A DNA stretch of 64,000 nt from Rhizobiales bacterium Y(2018) (lineage in GTDB: Bacteria; Pseudomonadota; Alphaproteobacteria; Rhizobiales; Aestuariivirgaceae): NCBI GenBank assembly GCA_005502925.1, contig SCPD01000009.1:1-64000 (forward strand), written 5' to 3'. Under the pieces are notes generated by a model. It was not told the DNA's origin, did no database searches, and was given only the letters and a program-made list of their open reading frames with translations. Numbering within the stretch: the stretch's first letter is position 1; each line of letters opens with the position of its first letter. Of the stretch, positions 27,221-36,753 are shown piece by piece. Made by a program: the position numbers and the translations under genes.

Positions 27221-28381
27221 TTAGATCCTGCCGCGATTCCAGCCACGGCCCCGATCGCCATAGGGCTCGTAGCCGTCCCTCGTCACCGCCACGGTGTCTT
27301 CGAGCTTCACATAGCCGCGCTTAGGATGCGGCAATGTCGTCTCGATCGAGATGACCATGCCTTCCTCGAGCGGCAGGTCTTCGTCATGGGCGGGATAGGG
27401 GACGGGACCGGTGCCGGTGAGACGCGGCGCCTCATGGGTGATCATGCCCATGCCATGGGCGCAGAAATGCATGATGCCGTGATGCGGCGCGCTCTTCCAG
27501 ACCTTGTTGGCCTCGACATAGATGTCGCCGCCGCGGGTGCCGGCCTTGATGGGCTTCCTCGCCGCCTGCTGGATCATCTCGACCTCGCCGAGCAGGTCCT
27601 TCAGCTCCTGGTCGGGCTCGCCCAGAAAGGCCATGCGGCAGAGATCGCCGATATACCCTTTGTAATTGCCGCCGGAATCGAGCGAGAGCAGCTCGCCCTT
27701 GTTCCAGGTGTCGGGCGAGGGCGAGCGGTTGTGGCTGGCGCCGACCGTGAGCAGGCAATATTCGAAAGTGAGGCCGCGCTTGATCTCCTCGAGGCGCAAG
27801 GCCTCGTTCATTTCGCGTTTTGTGGCGCCCGGGCCATGGCTTTCCATCACCGCCAGCATGGAGGAGACGACACCTTCCGATGCCTTCTTCACCAAAGCCA
27901 GCTCTTCCGGAGTCTTGACGGCGCGCAGCCTTTCGAGAGGCAGGAGCGCATCGGTGATCTCGCAATTGGGCATCGCGTCCCGCAATGCCGCATGGGCATC
28001 GGCCGGCAGGAAGCTCATCTCGACGCCGATCGAGCGGATGGGGCCGAGCTTCTTGAGATGAGCCGCGGCGAAAGCGATAACGTCCTTCGTGCCCCAGGAC
28101 TTCGTCTCGACGGTCGCCGGCCAGAATTTGTCGAGCTGGCGTTCATAGGTCTCGAGCCCGTTGCCGAAATAGGCGGCCTGGTCGGGCCGGCCCTTGGGAT
28201 AGATCAGGACCGGCAGATAGCGGCTGACCCCGATCGCGTCCATGAAGTCGAAGAAGAAGAAGCGATAGCCGCCGAGGAGATACTGGATATTGTGCTTGGA
28301 GGTGACGACGAGGACGTCGAGCCCCGCTTTGTCCATCAAGCGGTCGAGCTTGGCCTGATCGAACGGCACCGGTTTCGTCAT
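27221..28381 (-). CDS. M24 family metallopeptidase (creatinase/Xaa-Pro dipeptidase-like)
   Basis: A 386-residue pita-bread-fold enzyme. All five metal ligands of the family are visible in order: SLDSGGNYKGYIGDLCRM (two Asp), HFCAHGMGMITHE (His), VISIETTL (Glu) and KLEDTVAV (Glu). The N-terminal creatinase-type domain includes TSKHNIQYLLGG. ATG 28381 is chosen because GGGAGA lies nine bases upstream and it gives the family's length; the open frame continues to 28576 across the neighbouring gene. It may be a proline-dipeptidase or a C-N hydrolase. It is divergent from the mutarotase-like gene. Confidence 0.85.
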   Translation of the reverse strand: MTKPVPFDQAKLDRLMDKAGLDVLVVTSKHNIQYLLGGYRFFFFDFMDAIGVSRYLPVLIYPKGRPDQAAYFGNGLETYERQLDKFWPATVETKSWGTKDVIAFAAAHLKKLGPIRSIGVEMSFLPADAHAALRDAMPNCEITDALLPLERLRAVKTPEELALVKKASEGVVSSMLAVMESHGPGATKREMNEALRLEEIKRGLTFEYCLLTVGASHNRSPSPDTWNKGELLSLDSGGNYKGYIGDLCRMAFLGEPDQELKDLLGEVEMIQQAARKPIKAGTRGGDIYVEANKVWKSAPHHGIMHFCAHGMGMITHEAPRLTGTGPVPYPAHDEDLPLEEGMVISIETTLPHPKRGYVKLEDTVAVTRDGYEPYGDRGRGWNRGRI

Positions 28382-28457
28382 GATGTCTATCTCCCTGGGC
28401 GTCATTCTTGCTATTTGTGTTACAATAACCGGAAGGTCGCCGGAAAGGAAACAGCGA

Positions 28458-28787
28458 ATGCGCAGAATGGGTCTCGTCATCGGTCTCAGATCCGAGGTCA
28501 TCCCGGAATATAAGAGGATCCATGCCGAGGTGTGGCCGGAGATCCTGGCGCTGATCAGCCAATGCAATATCCGCAATTACACGATCTTCCTGCGCGAGCC
28601 GGAGAACCTGCTGTTCGCGAGCTGGGAATATCACGGCCAGGATTTCGAGGCCGATATGGCGCTGATGCGGGCCGACCCGCGCATGCAGGACTGGTGGCGC
28701 ATCACCGACCCGATGCAGGTGCCGCTGTCATCGCGCAAGAAGACCGAATGGTGGGCGCCGATGGAAGAGGTCTTCCATCACGATTGA
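28458..28787 (+). CDS. L-rhamnose mutarotase family protein (RhaM/RhaU-like)
   Basis: A 109-residue dimeric ferredoxin-like protein of the DUF718/RhaM type. Features are RSEVIPEYKRIHAEVWPEI (catalytic His region), NYTIFLREPENLLFASWEY and DPRMQDWWRITDPMQ. Rhamnose mutarotases interconvert alpha and beta anomers. ATG 28458 has AAAGGAAACAG upstream. It is 8.5 kb from the rha operon and divergent from an M24 peptidase, so whether it acts on rhamnose here is uncertain. Its last ten bases overlap the 3' end of the convergent sensor kinase gene. Confidence 0.85.
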   Translation: MRRMGLVIGLRSEVIPEYKRIHAEVWPEILALISQCNIRNYTIFLREPENLLFASWEYHGQDFEADMALMRADPRMQDWWRITDPMQVPLSSRKKTEWWAPMEEVFHHD

Positions 28788-30877
28788 GCGGCGGCAGGCA
28801 AAAGCGCGCCACCGGGCCGATAGAGGGGCAGCGAGAGGCGGAATGTCGACCCCCTGGCGTCGCTCGTCGTCAATGTGAGATCGCCACCATGCTGCCGGGC
28901 GATTTCTCGTGAAATATAGAGCCCGAGGCCGGAGCCTTTAGTCCGCTGGCCCGGGACGCGGTAATATTTCATGAATATGAGCTCGTGGTACTCGGGTGCC
29001 ACGCCGATGCCCCGGTCCATCACGTGTATGAACGCCAGGCCTCGATCAGTAGAAAGTCGAACAATCACGCAATCGGTCGCCGACGTGTATTTCAGTGCAT
29101 TGTGGATCAGGTTATGCAGTGCAATCTCAACCAGGGTGGGGCTACCCTCGACAGTCGCTTCGTCAGCGAGAATGAAGCTCACGCGACTGGCGGCGTAATC
29201 ATCCAGTGCCGCCCTGGCAGAACGCAATACATCATTCAGCTCGAATATCTCCATCACGGCGGGCGGCGCTTCTCCTGCGCCGAGCCGCTCGTCGGCGAGG
29301 ACATTCTCGATCAGCATGGACATTCTTTTTACCGTCTGCCTGATCCTGGTCGTGCGCAGCCTGATGCCGTCGGTGCTTCCGGGCACCGAATGCGCGATGT
29401 TTTCCGCGGCCGCGGCGATCACCGCCAACGGGCCGCGAAAGTCATGCGACACCAGGGTCACAAAATTCCGTTGCTGAGCCAGGGCGTCATTGACCTGGTC
29501 GAGAGACCGCCTGAGCTTGGCCTCCAGCAGGTGGCGCCGGTCTATTTCCGCGTTGAGCGTGGCATTCCGCTCCGCCAGCTCCGCGGTTCTCTCGCGCACT
29601 TTGGCCGTCAGCTCGCGTTCGGCCGATCGCGACAAGGCGATGACACGATCCTTCTCGGCGCTCAGACTGCGCTCGGCGAGCTGCGCGCGTCGCGCGACGG
29701 CGGCGCTCAACAGCACCAGATGAATCAAGATCCCGACGGCCATGACCCTGGCCAGGGAACTGTCGATCCGGAACGGATTGGCGCCGGTATACTGCATCTG
29801 CATGACCATACCGATTGCGATCACGCTCGCAAAAGCAAGCGCCGGCAGCAGATACTGATATTGCCGTCGGAATGCGATCAGGTAGAAAACGAACAAGGCG
29901 GTGAGGATGTGCGACCATTGCTGCAGCCGTGACACAAATAGCCCCACGTCACTGTAACGGCCGGCCAGCGCGAACAGCAAGGCGATGAAGTTGAGCAAGA
30001 CGACACCTTGCGCGACGCGCCAGGCCCAGGCCTGGTAGCGACGGAACTCGAACAGCCAGGCCAGAAACAATACCATGACCACACTGTATAGGCAGACTAT
30101 GACGCCCCAGCTGCGATAGAGCTGCTGTTTGTCCAGGAAGAACAGAAACTCGACGGCGTAGCCCATGTAAAAGACAATCAGCAGTCCGGATTCAAGCAGG
30201 ACGACGGCATAGAGAATATAGAGGGGGTCCCGCAGCCAGGCGGCGTAGAGGAGATTGGCGAGAATCATGGCGCCAATGGCGCCGACCACTATTCCCATGA
30301 TCCAGTCGTTGGAACGACGGTATCTCTCGTAACCCTGCTCCTGCCAGATGTTGAATGACGTGGTCATCGACGTCGACGACTGGAGGCGAATATAATACTG
30401 GCTCTCCGTCATCGGCACGGAGATCTGAAAAAGATTCGGATAGGCGCGAACCTCGCCTTCATCCCACAGATATATGCTGCGTGGAGGCGAGATCGCCAGG
30501 CGCCCCGCTCCATCAGGAACATAAAGCGTGACCTGTTCGATCAGAGGCCGCTCCACTTGCAACAACCACTGATTGCCGGGCGTCGGGGCGGACAGGGAGA
30601 AGCGGACCCAGACAGCTGCGTCCTTTCGATAGCCTTCGGTCAGCATCGACGGGATGGACTTGAAGTCCAGACCCCGGCGGCCGGAAATGATGTCGTCTAT
30701 CGTCAGCACGCCGGTCGGATCATGCAAGACAGCGAGATGGCCGCCGAGCGAGACGGGATCTTTGATTCCGTCAGCCGTATTCAATTGAAGGGCCGATGAT
30801 TTCTGCGACGCAAGACATCCGAACAGGATGGACAAAACAATGATTATGTGAATACGGATGTTGAAGAAGTGCTTCAT
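28778..30877 (-). CDS. 7TM-DISM sensor histidine kinase
   Basis: A 699-residue membrane kinase. It has a signal-like N-terminus, an extracellular 7TMR-DISMED2 domain (about 35-185, containing AAVWVRFSLSAP and WLLQVERPLIEQVTLYVP), seven transmembrane helices (about 190-390), a coiled coil, a HisKA phosphoacceptor SHDFRGPL (about 480), and a HATPase domain with HNLIHNALKYTS, DRGIGVAPE and GSGLGLYISREIA. DISM domains are predicted to bind carbohydrates or similar ligands. It is divergent from its likely response regulator with only 11 bases between the start codons. Confidence 0.92.
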   Translation of the reverse strand: MKHFFNIRIHIIIVLSILFGCLASQKSSALQLNTADGIKDPVSLGGHLAVLHDPTGVLTIDDIISGRRGLDFKSIPSMLTEGYRKDAAVWVRFSLSAPTPGNQWLLQVERPLIEQVTLYVPDGAGRLAISPPRSIYLWDEGEVRAYPNLFQISVPMTESQYYIRLQSSTSMTTSFNIWQEQGYERYRRSNDWIMGIVVGAIGAMILANLLYAAWLRDPLYILYAVVLLESGLLIVFYMGYAVEFLFFLDKQQLYRSWGVIVCLYSVVMVLFLAWLFEFRRYQAWAWRVAQGVVLLNFIALLFALAGRYSDVGLFVSRLQQWSHILTALFVFYLIAFRRQYQYLLPALAFASVIAIGMVMQMQYTGANPFRIDSSLARVMAVGILIHLVLLSAAVARRAQLAERSLSAEKDRVIALSRSAERELTAKVRERTAELAERNATLNAEIDRRHLLEAKLRRSLDQVNDALAQQRNFVTLVSHDFRGPLAVIAAAAENIAHSVPGSTDGIRLRTTRIRQTVKRMSMLIENVLADERLGAGEAPPAVMEIFELNDVLRSARAALDDYAASRVSFILADEATVEGSPTLVEIALHNLIHNALKYTSATDCVIVRLSTDRGLAFIHVMDRGIGVAPEYHELIFMKYYRVPGQRTKGSGLGLYISREIARQHGGDLTLTTSDARGSTFRLSLPLYRPGGALLPAAAQS

Positions 30878-30888
30878 GGGGATGCTGG

Positions 30889-31611
30889 ATGATGGCGGGG
30901 GAAGTATCTAAGCAGGGTGGCGTCACGATCACTCCCCTGGTCTATCTTGTCGATGATGACGGGGATTTCCGTGACGAAATGGTCCTTGGATTATCCAGCT
31001 TGGGCCTGGAGGCGCATGGATTTCACGATGCCGCCGCGCTCTATCGCGTCTGCGCGGCCAGGCCGCCCGATATCGTCGTCCTCGACATTGGTCTGGAAGG
31101 TGAAGATGGCCTGAGCATCGCCGCGCATTTGCGGGCGTCGCAATCGCTCGGCATCGTCATCGCGACGGCGCGGAGCTCCATAGACGATCGGGTTGACGGC
31201 CTCATGAAGGGCGCAGACGCTTATCTCGTCAAGCCAATCGACGTCCGCGAACTCGCGGCGACAGTCGTGGCGCTCAATGAGCGCCGCAGAAGCCTTCGCA
31301 CCGCTTCGCAACCCTTGCCCGCCACGCCGCAATGGGCGCTGGTGGAAGGTGGCTGGGTGCTCACCGACGGCATTGGTCATCGTCTCCGCCTCACCACGTC
31401 GGAACAGCGTTTTCTCGGACGCCTGTTCAGCGAGCGCGGCAAGACCGTCGAACGGCGCGCACTCGTCGAAGCCATAGGGGCGGATGTCTATGACTTCAAT
31501 TACGGTCACCTGGACACCATTGCGAGCCGCCTGCGCCGGAGAGCCGAAAAATCCAACATGTCTCTTCCCTTGCACACCATTCGCGGATCAGGCTTCACGT
31601 TCAGCGATTAA
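30889..31611 (+). CDS. OmpR/PhoB-type response regulator
   Basis: A 240-residue two-domain regulator. The receiver begins VYLVDDDGDFRDEM; the phosphoacceptor Asp66 is in VVLDIGLEG, and YLVKPIDV holds the conserved Lys. The C-terminal winged helix has LTTSEQRFLGRLFSERGKTVERRALVEAI and HLDTIASRLRRRAEK. It is paired with the divergent 7TM-DISM kinase. Downstream, after 655 bases, lies a large autotransporter, a possible target. Two tandem ATGs (30889, 30892) are possible starts. Confidence 0.92.
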   Translation: MMAGEVSKQGGVTITPLVYLVDDDGDFRDEMVLGLSSLGLEAHGFHDAAALYRVCAARPPDIVVLDIGLEGEDGLSIAAHLRASQSLGIVIATARSSIDDRVDGLMKGADAYLVKPIDVRELAATVVALNERRRSLRTASQPLPATPQWALVEGGWVLTDGIGHRLRLTTSEQRFLGRLFSERGKTVERRALVEAIGADVYDFNYGHLDTIASRLRRRAEKSNMSLPLHTIRGSGFTFSD

Positions 31612-31634
31612 GATGATCCTGGCTGTGTTGTCTA

Positions 31635-31693
31635 GAGCCCCTTCCGTTTTTGATCGAAACGTTCCGATTCAATCAAGACGGGAAAAGGGGCTC
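31635..31693. repeat. 59-base imperfect palindrome after the response regulator
   Basis: Outer arms gagcccctt and aaggggctc pair perfectly; inner ccgtttttgat pairs imperfectly with atcaagacggg. It resembles the BIME/RPE-like elements of Rhizobiales and could terminate the response-regulator transcript or protect its 3' end. Confidence 0.65.
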
Positions 31694-32266
31694 GCAAATA
31701 AATGATCCGGAGCGCTTCCCTGTCGTCAAAGTCGAGCAACTTTGGCGGGAAGCGATCTAGGAGAAGCTGGCTCTTCGCGGAATCACTGCAAGTAGCAGTT
31801 CTCCAGTGGCGCGCGCGTGACGTCGTGCGGGAGCATTTGCAGGAAGGCCATCTTCGGCAAGATCGACATCCCACGATCCGGAAGGCCCCCTCCTACTCCA
31901 TCAACGGGTTGAGAAAGGTTCGCGAGCGACAAGGCGGTCAGATGATATTCCCGTGCATGTCAGCGAGTGTAAGAAACTGACAGCGACTGACATTGCGATT
32001 GGCGGGAAGGACGCGTAGCCCAAAGACAGGGGAAACATCCATACTGCCTGTGCTCTGCGGCGAAGTTGTGGCGCGAACAGTTGGATGGTTCCCGGATCGC
32101 CCATTGCGAGCACGGAGCAACTGCGTGTCAGGCCTGAAACTCGTTTTGAAAAGCCGACCGAACTGTCGGACAGACGAACACAAGCCCACGTCCCTGCCGA
32201 TTGGCATGATTGCCGACCGTGATTTCCGCTCCTCCCGACAACTCCAACTCTGAACGAAGGCCAGCA
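31694..32266. other. Unassigned 570-base stretch upstream of the autotransporter
   Basis: No recognisable gene. On the minus strand a frame ending at TGA 31783-31785 reads with protein-like texture for some 55 codons (including MAFLQMLPHDVTRAPLENCY) but has no good start or ribosome-binding site. It may be a decayed gene end. The part nearest 32266 presumably holds the autotransporter promoter; no clear -35/-10 pair was identified. Confidence 0.4.
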
Positions 32267-35200
32267 ATGCCAACAAGAGACTCGAATTTCGCCGTTACCT
32301 CCGAGCTCAGGGGCGACAGCAACAAATCCGCCAACAATAGGCGGACATGGCGCGATTTCGTGCTCAGGGGCGGGCGCGTGACGAAATACAAGGGCATCGG
32401 CTGCGGGATCGCGCCGCATTCGAGGGGCGTCTGCGCGGTGCTGGGCGCCGTGGCCGCGTCGGCCTTCGCTGTGGTCATGCTCACGACTCCGGCTGCTTTG
32501 GCCGGCTCCTGCAGCAATGCGGCTATTTCCACCTGCTCGGGCGCGGCGGGAGCTCCAGGTACCGACGCTCCGGTAGCGATCAATCAGCCCAGCCCAATCA
32601 CGGTGACGACCGATCCGGGCTTCGGCATCAACGCCGGCGGTGGTTTCGCAGCCATTACAATCACCGGCACAGGAGTCGGTGACATCACCTTCACGGACGT
32701 GAATCAGTCCGCGATTACGTCGACCAGCAATGTCGGTATCCGCGTTTACAGCCAGAACACCGGCGCGGTGGGTATTGAAACCAATGGCGTCATCACTTCG
32801 GCCAGCACGGGTGTCGGTGTCGATGTGGGGGCGAACACGACCGACGTGATTGTCAAGGTGAACGATGTCGACGCTGGTGGGCACGGTATTCACGTGCTGG
32901 GCAATGCCGGCACGGGCGATGTTTCGATCACCGCCCGTGATATCGACGCGGACGCTATCGGCATCAATTTCGACAACGGCCCGGCCACGAACGACTTCAC
33001 TGTCGATGTGAACAAGATCACGTCCGGCAGTCATGGCATCTATGGCTTCGCCAGCGGTGACGGCGACGTCAATATCACCATTCACGACTCTATCGATGCC
33101 GCCGGCCACGGCATTTGGCTCGACGTCGACGCCAGCCCTGGGGGAGGGCTGGTGGACATCAACGTCGGCAACATCAAGGCCGGCGGTGAGGGCATCAATC
33201 TCGACACGAATGCGAATACGACCGACCTCACGATCGATGTGAACAATATCGAATCGACGGCCAGCGGTATCCATTTCGTCCATCGCGGCACGGGCAAGAC
33301 GACTGTCATCGCGAATGACATCACGGCCAGCGGTGCCGGCAGCAACGGCATTTGGTTCGATACTTACGGTTCCGACGATGTCTCCGTTACCGCCCACGAC
33401 ATTGATGCAGGCTTTATCGGCGTCTGGTTCGACACGTACTGGACCACGAAGAACCTCGACGTCGACATCAACAAGATCACGTCCGGTGACGACGGCATCA
33501 ATGGCATCCACAGCGGCGATGGCGAAGTCAATATCACTGTGCATGATTCCATCGTTTCCGGTGACGATGCCATCGAGTTCTATGCCGACAATGCCGACGT
33601 GAAGAAAGTGAACGTCAACGTCCACGACGCGAAGGGGGCCGACAACGCGATCTTTATCGGGTCCTCCTCTGCGGCCCTGGCCGATCCGACGCTCAATGAT
33701 GTCAACATCACGACCACCGGCCATATCGAGGCCGGCAACTGGGCCATCTGGACCCAGACCAATGCCGGCGTCATGAGCAATATCACCGTCAAGGCCGGCT
33801 CCGTCCTTGAATCAACCAACGGTATCGCCATCGGCAACAATGGCGGCGACAGTCATGTGATCATCGAGAACGCCGTGGAAGTTGTCGACGACATCAATAC
33901 GCCCGACGTCGAAAAGAGCAGTGTCAATGGCGTCATTCGTCTGGGCGGGGGTGGGGACCGACTGGACCTCCATGGCGGCTTCTCCGGCATCACCGAGGTG
34001 AATGGCGGCTTTGGCGGCACCAACACCGACGACGTGCTGAACCTGCTCCAGGCGAACAGCACTTATAACGCCGGCCAGATCGTCGGCTGGGATGTGTTCA
34101 ACATCGACGGCAGCTATCTGACGACGGATGGCGGCCTGGGGGGCAATCTGGTGGTTGGCACGGCTCATGTTGCCGGCACCGGCATCTTCCTGACCAATGG
34201 TTCGACGCTCGAGAGCAATCAGCCGGGCATGAACATCTATGGCAATCTTACCCTGGCAGCCGGCACCACCTATCTCAGCGACGTCAATGATGACGCCGGC
34301 AATCCGGGAGTGGGCGATACGTTCATCACCGGCTTCCTCAACAATAACGGCACGGTCTCCATCGCCGATGAAGCCGCTGACGATAATGTTCGGGTCGATG
34401 GGCTATATTCCGGCAATGGCGGCAGGGTCGTCCTCGATACGGTGCTCGGCGATGACAGCTCCGCCACCGACGTGATGATTCTCAGAGGCGGCACAGCCAT
34501 GGGCACCACCAATCTGGTGGTGAACAATGTCGGCGGCGCAGGCGCGAAAACCCTCAATGACGGCATCAAGGTTGTTGACGTCACCGGCGACTCTCTGGGT
34601 ACGTTCTCGCTAGTCGGGGATTACGAAATCGCTGGCCAGCAGGCGGTGATCGCCGGCGCCTATGGCTACACGCTGTGGAAGAACGGCGTGAACAACACCG
34701 ACGGCGACTGGTACCTGCGTTCGCAGTTCGGTGCGGGCGGTCCGGGGGGGCCGATCTACGCGCCCAGCGTTCCGATCTATGAGGCTTATGGCCAGGTTCT
34801 GCTGGGCCTGAACGGCCTGCCGACCCTGCAGCAGCGCGTCGGCAATCGCTACTGGAAGGACGCGGTGAGTTCTGCGCAGGATGCCGCCGCTGCTGCTCCC
34901 GATGTTGTCACTGCTGCTGCCGATATTGTCGGTGCAACGACGCCGGCCATCGATCAGAGTGGCGTCTGGGGTGTCATCGAGGGATCTTATGCCGAGTACG
35001 ATCCCGACACCTCGACCAGCGGCGCTGAGTACGACCTGAGCATCTGGAAGATGCGCGCCGGTATCGACGGTCTGGTCTCGGAATCCGAACGCGGCAAGAT
35101 CATCGCCGGCCTGAACGCCTTCTACGGCCAGGGCTCTTCCGACATCTCTTCGCTGTTCGGTTCGGGCGACATCTCGACCGACACCTACGGATTGGGTGCA

Positions 35201-35791
35201 ACCGCCACCTGGTATGACAATAACGGCTTCTATCTCGACGGTCAGGGACAGCTTTCCTGGTTCGACAGCGACCTCAAGTCCGATCTGGTGGGTGAGCTGG
35301 CGTCGGGCAACAACGGGTTCGGATATGCCCTCTCGCTGGAAGCCGGCCAGCGCATCGATATGCACAATAACTGGACGGTCATTCCGCAGGCCCAGCTGGT
35401 CTATTCGAATGTCAGGTTCGACTCATTCGACGACCAGTTCGGCGCCGAAGTCAAAACCGACACGGCCGACAGTCTGCGCGGCCGCGTGGGCCTGGCGATG
35501 GAACATCAGAACAGCTGGGCCGACGAGCAGGGGCGGGTCGAGCGTGCCACGTTCTATGGCTTAACCAACCTGCACTACGAGTTCCTCGATGGCGTTTCCA
35601 TCGACGTGGCCGACACGGAGATCGTCTCGGAGAACGATGCGCTGTGGGGCGAAGTCGGTCTGGGCGGTTCCTATAACTGGAATGACGACGGGTACTCGAT
35701 CTATGGTGAGATCTCGGCCAATTCCAGCCTCGAGAATGTCGGCGACAGCTATGTGCTGAGCGGCAAGGGCGGTCTGCGCATCAACTGGTGA
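32267..35791 (+). CDS. Type V autotransporter with repeat-rich beta-helical passenger
   Basis: A 1174-residue protein. An extended signal region (about 1-85: basic stretch, then GVCAVLGAVAASAFAVVMLTTPAALA) precedes a passenger of about 800 residues. This is made of roughly 22-residue rungs such as DVNKITSGSHGIYG, DINVGNIKAGGEGI, DVNNIESTASGIHF and DINKITSGDDGING, consistent with a right-handed beta-helix. The last about 280 residues form an autotransporter barrel (VWGVIEGSYAEYDPDTSTSG onward) ending in GGLRINW with a C-terminal aromatic. ATG 32267 with GAAGG upstream is preferred to the frame start at 32210. Its role (adhesin or surface enzyme) is unknown. It is close to a sensor-kinase system. 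Confidence 0.9.
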   Translation: MPTRDSNFAVTSELRGDSNKSANNRRTWRDFVLRGGRVTKYKGIGCGIAPHSRGVCAVLGAVAASAFAVVMLTTPAALAGSCSNAAISTCSGAAGAPGTDAPVAINQPSPITVTTDPGFGINAGGGFAAITITGTGVGDITFTDVNQSAITSTSNVGIRVYSQNTGAVGIETNGVITSASTGVGVDVGANTTDVIVKVNDVDAGGHGIHVLGNAGTGDVSITARDIDADAIGINFDNGPATNDFTVDVNKITSGSHGIYGFASGDGDVNITIHDSIDAAGHGIWLDVDASPGGGLVDINVGNIKAGGEGINLDTNANTTDLTIDVNNIESTASGIHFVHRGTGKTTVIANDITASGAGSNGIWFDTYGSDDVSVTAHDIDAGFIGVWFDTYWTTKNLDVDINKITSGDDGINGIHSGDGEVNITVHDSIVSGDDAIEFYADNADVKKVNVNVHDAKGADNAIFIGSSSAALADPTLNDVNITTTGHIEAGNWAIWTQTNAGVMSNITVKAGSVLESTNGIAIGNNGGDSHVIIENAVEVVDDINTPDVEKSSVNGVIRLGGGGDRLDLHGGFSGITEVNGGFGGTNTDDVLNLLQANSTYNAGQIVGWDVFNIDGSYLTTDGGLGGNLVVGTAHVAGTGIFLTNGSTLESNQPGMNIYGNLTLAAGTTYLSDVNDDAGNPGVGDTFITGFLNNNGTVSIADEAADDNVRVDGLYSGNGGRVVLDTVLGDDSSATDVMILRGGTAMGTTNLVVNNVGGAGAKTLNDGIKVVDVTGDSLGTFSLVGDYEIAGQQAVIAGAYGYTLWKNGVNNTDGDWYLRSQFGAGGPGGPIYAPSVPIYEAYGQVLLGLNGLPTLQQRVGNRYWKDAVSSAQDAAAAAPDVVTAAADIVGATTPAIDQSGVWGVIEGSYAEYDPDTSTSGAEYDLSIWKMRAGIDGLVSESERGKIIAGLNAFYGQGSSDISSLFGSGDISTDTYGLGATATWYDNNGFYLDGQGQLSWFDSDLKSDLVGELASGNNGFGYALSLEAGQRIDMHNNWTVIPQAQLVYSNVRFDSFDDQFGAEVKTDTADSLRGRVGLAMEHQNSWADEQGRVERATFYGLTNLHYEFLDGVSIDVADTEIVSENDALWGEVGLGGSYNWNDDGYSIYGEISANSSLENVGDSYVLSGKGGLRINW

Positions 35792-35796
35792 TATCT

Positions 35797-35941
35797 TTCT
35801 CCTTCCTCGCGCCTGGCGCGGGGAAGGAGAGGGCCGAAGGCCGGCGAGGGCTCCTTGCTTCAGTCCGACCGCTGATTCAGAAGAGCCCTCATCCGCCCTG
35901 TCGGGCCCCTTCTCCCATTGCAGCGCAACAGGAGAAGGAGA
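35797..35941. repeat. Palindromic intergenic repeat, copy E
   Basis: A diverged copy: left arm tccttcctcgcgcctggcgcggggaagga, then ggccgaaggcc-ggcgagggct, and right arm agccctcatccgccctgtcgggcc with an interrupted hairpin ctcccattg-cagcgcaacaggag. It fills the gap between the convergent autotransporter and rhaR 3' ends and can serve both as a terminator. Confidence 0.75.
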
Positions 35942-35953
35942 AGTTGGATGAAG

Positions 35954-36736
35954 TTACTCCCCTGAGCCCACTTTCGCGATGATGGTGCGGATGCCGGCAT
36001 CCTCCAGCATCTTGGCGTGTTCGGTGGAGAGGCCGTCATCGGTGATGAGGGTCGAGATGCGCGACAGCGGCAGCACCGTGTAGCGGGTGCGGATCGCGAA
36101 TTTGCGGCTGTCGGCGAGCAATACCAATTCGTCGGCGCGGGAAAGCAGCCTTTCGGATTCGCGCGCGATCAGCGGGTGCGATTCCATGATGCCGTTGGGG
36201 CCGATCCCTTGGGCGCCCAGAAACAGCTTCGAGGCGAAGAAATCGGGCGGGCCTGAGGCCTGGGCATAGAGAATGCCGGGCTCGCGATAAAGCTCGCCGC
36301 CGCCCAAGGTCAGATGGCAGGAGCCGTCCTCCCACAGACGCGCCGCGAGCGGCATAGAATTGGTGTAGATGCGCACATTGCGGCGGGCCAGTCTCAGCGC
36401 GAAGAGATAACAGGTGGTGCCGCCATGGATGATGATGGCGTCGCCGTCGCGCACCAGCGCTTCCGCCTCGCGCGCAATGGCGCGTTTGGCGTCGACCGCC
36501 AGCATGCGGTTCTCCTCGAAGGGACGGGCGGCAAGCCGCTCCGGCGCGTCCTCACGCTCGGCAGCGGCGATGCCGCCGAAGACTTTGCGGACATTGCCCT
36601 CCTCGTGAAGCTTGGCGATGTCGCGGCGAATGGTGGCGGGCGAGACCTTCAGCACGTCGAGCAGGTCCTTCACCGTTGCGAAGGGGCGCTCCTTCAGCTC
36701 ATCGAGAATGAGACGGTGACGTTCGCTTTCATCCAT
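35954..36736 (-). CDS. rhaR: DeoR-family regulator of rhamnose catabolism
   Basis: A 260-residue DeoR protein. The N-terminal HTH is RHRLILDELKERPFATVKDLLDVLKVSPATIRRDI, and the sensor domain has IIIHGGTTCY, IYTNSMPLA, TLGGGELY and FLGAQGI typical of sugar-phosphate-binding DeoR C-termini. ATG 36736 gives the family start (MDESERHR); the frame is open to 36895 through a repeat. It is divergent from the rha transporter/catabolic operon, as in rhizobial rha loci, where the DeoR-type RhaR is a negative regulator. The name is assigned from context plus family. Confidence 0.82.
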   Translation of the reverse strand: MDESERHRLILDELKERPFATVKDLLDVLKVSPATIRRDIAKLHEEGNVRKVFGGIAAAEREDAPERLAARPFEENRMLAVDAKRAIAREAEALVRDGDAIIIHGGTTCYLFALRLARRNVRIYTNSMPLAARLWEDGSCHLTLGGGELYREPGILYAQASGPPDFFASKLFLGAQGIGPNGIMESHPLIARESERLLSRADELVLLADSRKFAIRTRYTVLPLSRISTLITDDGLSTEHAKMLEDAGIRTIIAKVGSGE

Positions 36737-36753
36737 GGTGGTGGCTCGCAATC

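Noticed and set aside
27110-28513. 467-codon plus-strand frame opposite the M24 peptidase
   Set aside because: The reverse strand has all five metal ligands of an M24 peptidase; the plus-strand translation is compositionally skewed and featureless.
31632-31980. Short ORFs on both strands after the response regulator
   Set aside because: They overlap the 31635-31693 palindrome, have no ribosome-binding sites, and their composition is not protein-like except for the partial reverse frame reported separately.
32210-32266. Autotransporter start at 32210
   Set aside because: The added residues are polar and lack a ribosome-binding site; ATG 32267 follows GAAGG and leads into the extended signal peptide.
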